Source: Strongylocentrotus purpuratus
Taxonomy: Eukaryota > Echinodermata > Echinoidea > Camarodonta > Strongylocentrotidae
DNA length: 64,000 bases
Direction of reading: 5' to 3'
Assembly (NCBI RefSeq): GCF_000002235.5
Contig: NW_022145604.1
Span: 29,423,291-29,487,290, forward strand
Made by a program: the position numbers and the translations under genes. Below are positions 62,556-64,000 of this stretch, one piece after another. The number at the start of each line of letters is the position of its first letter. Within the stretch, counting starts at the first letter, position 1. The notes under the pieces were generated by a model. That model made no database searches. It was not told the origin of the DNA and worked only from the letters and a program-made list of their open reading frames with translations.

Positions 62556-64000
62556 CTAAGATTCGTAAGGTATACGATATCGCCAGAGGCAGTGATTAAA
62601 CATGTCCAGAATAATGATATAACCATCTTGTGTGACATCGATACGTCCAGTGTTTGGCTGGATAAGCTCCAGAGGCAGATTTCCTGCGAACCGATTCTCG
62701 TCAAGATTAACAATCTGTATCTTCTGGCTCTTCTCATCATGCACCAGGAGATGCCCTCCCGTCGTTATGGCGATGGACCCCGGTTCCGCCATTTTGTCCT
62801 TTGAACGGAGCTCTTTGACGTAAGAGCCGATGCTGCTGAGTTCCTGGATGCGGAAGTTGCGGGCTTCACTCACGAAGATGTGATCGTCGGAGCCGATGGC
62901 GAGGAAATGGGGGTGGTTGAATTCCCCCGGTTTGGATCCTTCCTGTCCAAGACGGGTGATGAGCTTTCCGACCTTGGTGAAGATGAGAAGGCATTGAAGG
63001 GCGAGGTCGATGATGTAGATGTTTCCTTGGGAGTTCAGAGCGATACCGTGAGGATGGGTCAGCTGGTCGTGTCCAAACTGATGGACGGGGAAGCCATCGT
63101 AGGTGTAGACGACTACTTGCTTGGAGCCGAGGAACACTGCTGCAATGTGAGAAGAGTCTGAACCTATCAAGGCAGGCTCTTGGAAGTCCACAGGAAACTG
63201 ACCTAAGTGCCTGCCATCTGAGGAGAAACGCTGGATGCGAGAATTCTCAACGGTGTCTGCGACGAAGATGTCTCCATGCGGGGTTACGGTGAGGTCTGTC
63301 GGGTTGAGCAGTTCTCCTATACCACTTCCGCTGCGGCCTATCTGTTCCCTCGTATGAACCGGTATGACTTGCTGAGCGATAACATCGCCCGTTGTCTTTA
63401 GAGTCACATTGATGTCGTAATCCCCTGGAGACACTGGCAAGAAGCGAACATTGTAGGTTGAGACTTCTCTGTCATTACACACACAGCCTACCACTGAAGA
63501 ATCCACAAGTTTTCCATCTTGGTCCCTTACTACAATGTTCATCATATCAGGAGTGAGACGTGCCCTCTCCATCTCACTCTCATCGCGTTTGTCTCCAAAA
63601 GGAACCCGATACCTGTTGGGAATGTCCAGCCCAAACATACATGGGCCGCCAACAAAGGAGCTCTTGGCTTGTAACCTGACCGGTTGAACTTTGACCTGGA
63701 GAGGGCTGCTTTTGATTGGCTGACCGGAGACGGAGATGTTGAGCTGGTGTGTCCCTGCGACCTTTGGTCTGAAGGTGATGGTGTAGGTCCCATTGTCATT
63801 ATCCAAGATCTCACAAGGGATAGATCCTCCGTCGGGTGTTTGCATGTTAGCCGCGAAGCTGTCTCCTCCCTGTTTGCATTCTTTCCCCCTTTTGTCAATA
63901 GCTTTCACTTTAGCAGTGCACTTTGCACACACGAGTGCAGGCCTTGCTACTGCGATTGTCTTTGAAGGATCTGCGTTGCCTAAGTAGATCAGTCCCAAAT
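62556..64000 (-). CDS. TRIM2/3/71-like filamin-NHL protein, 5'-partial
   Basis: A single open frame runs from the window edge to TGA. The N-terminal RING, B-boxes and coiled coil expected of TRIM-NHL E3 ligases lie beyond 64000. Seen: a filamin/ABP280-type Ig repeat, about residues 15-105 of the visible part (VCAKCTAKVKAIDKRGKECK ... DNDNGTYTITFRPKVAGTHQ); a second sandwich-like segment at about 110-215 (VRDQDGKLVD, NVRFLPVSPGDYDINVTL); then six NHL blades from about 225 (NPTDLTVTPHGDIFVADT, THPHGIALNSQGNIYIID, NHPHFLAIGSDDHIFVSE, TQDGYIIILDMFNHCLWRY). By family it acts as a cytoplasmic ubiquitin ligase and/or RNA-binding repressor through the NHL propeller. Exact orthology is unclear; TRIM-NHL genes are expanded in echinoderms. 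No intron is visible. It is antisense to MMADHC and may lie in that gene's last intron. Confidence 0.85.
   Translation of the reverse strand, partial: LGLIYLGNADPSKTIAVARPALVCAKCTAKVKAIDKRGKECKQGGDSFAANMQTPDGGSIPCEILDNDNGTYTITFRPKVAGTHQLNISVSGQPIKSSPLQVKVQPVRLQAKSSFVGGPCMFGLDIPNRYRVPFGDKRDESEMERARLTPDMMNIVVRDQDGKLVDSSVVGCVCNDREVSTYNVRFLPVSPGDYDINVTLKTTGDVIAQQVIPVHTREQIGRSGSGIGELLNPTDLTVTPHGDIFVADTVENSRIQRFSSDGRHLGQFPVDFQEPALIGSDSSHIAAVFLGSKQVVVYTYDGFPVHQFGHDQLTHPHGIALNSQGNIYIIDLALQCLLIFTKVGKLITRLGQEGSKPGEFNHPHFLAIGSDDHIFVSEARNFRIQELSSIGSYVKELRSKDKMAEPGSIAITTGGHLLVHDEKSQKIQIVNLDENRFAGNLPLELIQPNTGRIDVTQDGYIIILDMFNHCLWRYRIPYES

Overview
This is a eukaryotic, intron-rich, AT-rich window, very probably from a marine invertebrate deuterostome; an echinoderm such as a sea urchin is my best guess. 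The signs are vertebrate-like orthologues in many short exons, a filamin-NHL TRIM gene, and heavy occupation by short DNA transposons whose ends read CAGGGGCG or CAGGCGCG next to long G or C runs. The species assignment is inference; no ribosomal or mitochondrial marker is present.

Four host genes can be built from splice sites and reading phase. (1) Plus strand, 235-27680: the 3' seven coding exons of a uronyl/heparan-sulfate 2-O-sulfotransferase (UST-like), with two large introns of 14.4 kb and 9.1 kb that hold most of the repeats. (2) Minus strand, 46791-42084: a type II membrane protein with a short basic cytosolic tail, one signal anchor and a very acidic ectodomain containing an 11-residue tandem repeat; I do not recognise its family. 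(3) Plus strand, about 48120-59285: MMADHC (CblD, cobalamin trafficking). Part of its fifth coding exon has been serially duplicated, and its last exon is not in the window. (4) Minus strand, 64000-62556: the C-terminal part of a TRIM2/3/71-like protein with a filamin repeat and NHL beta-propeller. Genes 2 and 3 diverge from a shared 1.3 kb interval; genes 3 and 4 converge or overlap. A possible small three-exon transcript sits inside the large UST intron (8475-9915).

The remainder is mobile DNA. hAT-like non-autonomous elements have 8-bp target duplications at 3802-4455, 5999-7538, 18755-22299, 19679-20492 and 44744-45144. The largest (3.5 kb) carries a 100-122 bp satellite that also occurs, in four copies, inside the 654-bp element 15 kb away. 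A TTAA-flanked MITE family has three copies (30930, 50212, 54969). A Tc1-type MITE (24443-25107) interrupts one LINE. A Helitron-like tandem pair (31679-33968) and a TTAA MITE interrupt another. LINE remains lie at 13079-14400 (+), 23420-27290 (+), 29335-35830 (-), 35885-36500 (-), 37010-37995 (-), 38560-39012 (+) and 49330-49560 (+). A tRNA-derived SINE is at 48655-48946 (-).

I found no CRISPR array, rRNA gene, intact tRNA gene, LTR retrovirus, Polinton or toxin gene. All positions come from reading the sequence by eye; exon borders rest on GT/AG sites plus phase and homology, and repeat borders on terminal repeats and target duplications.
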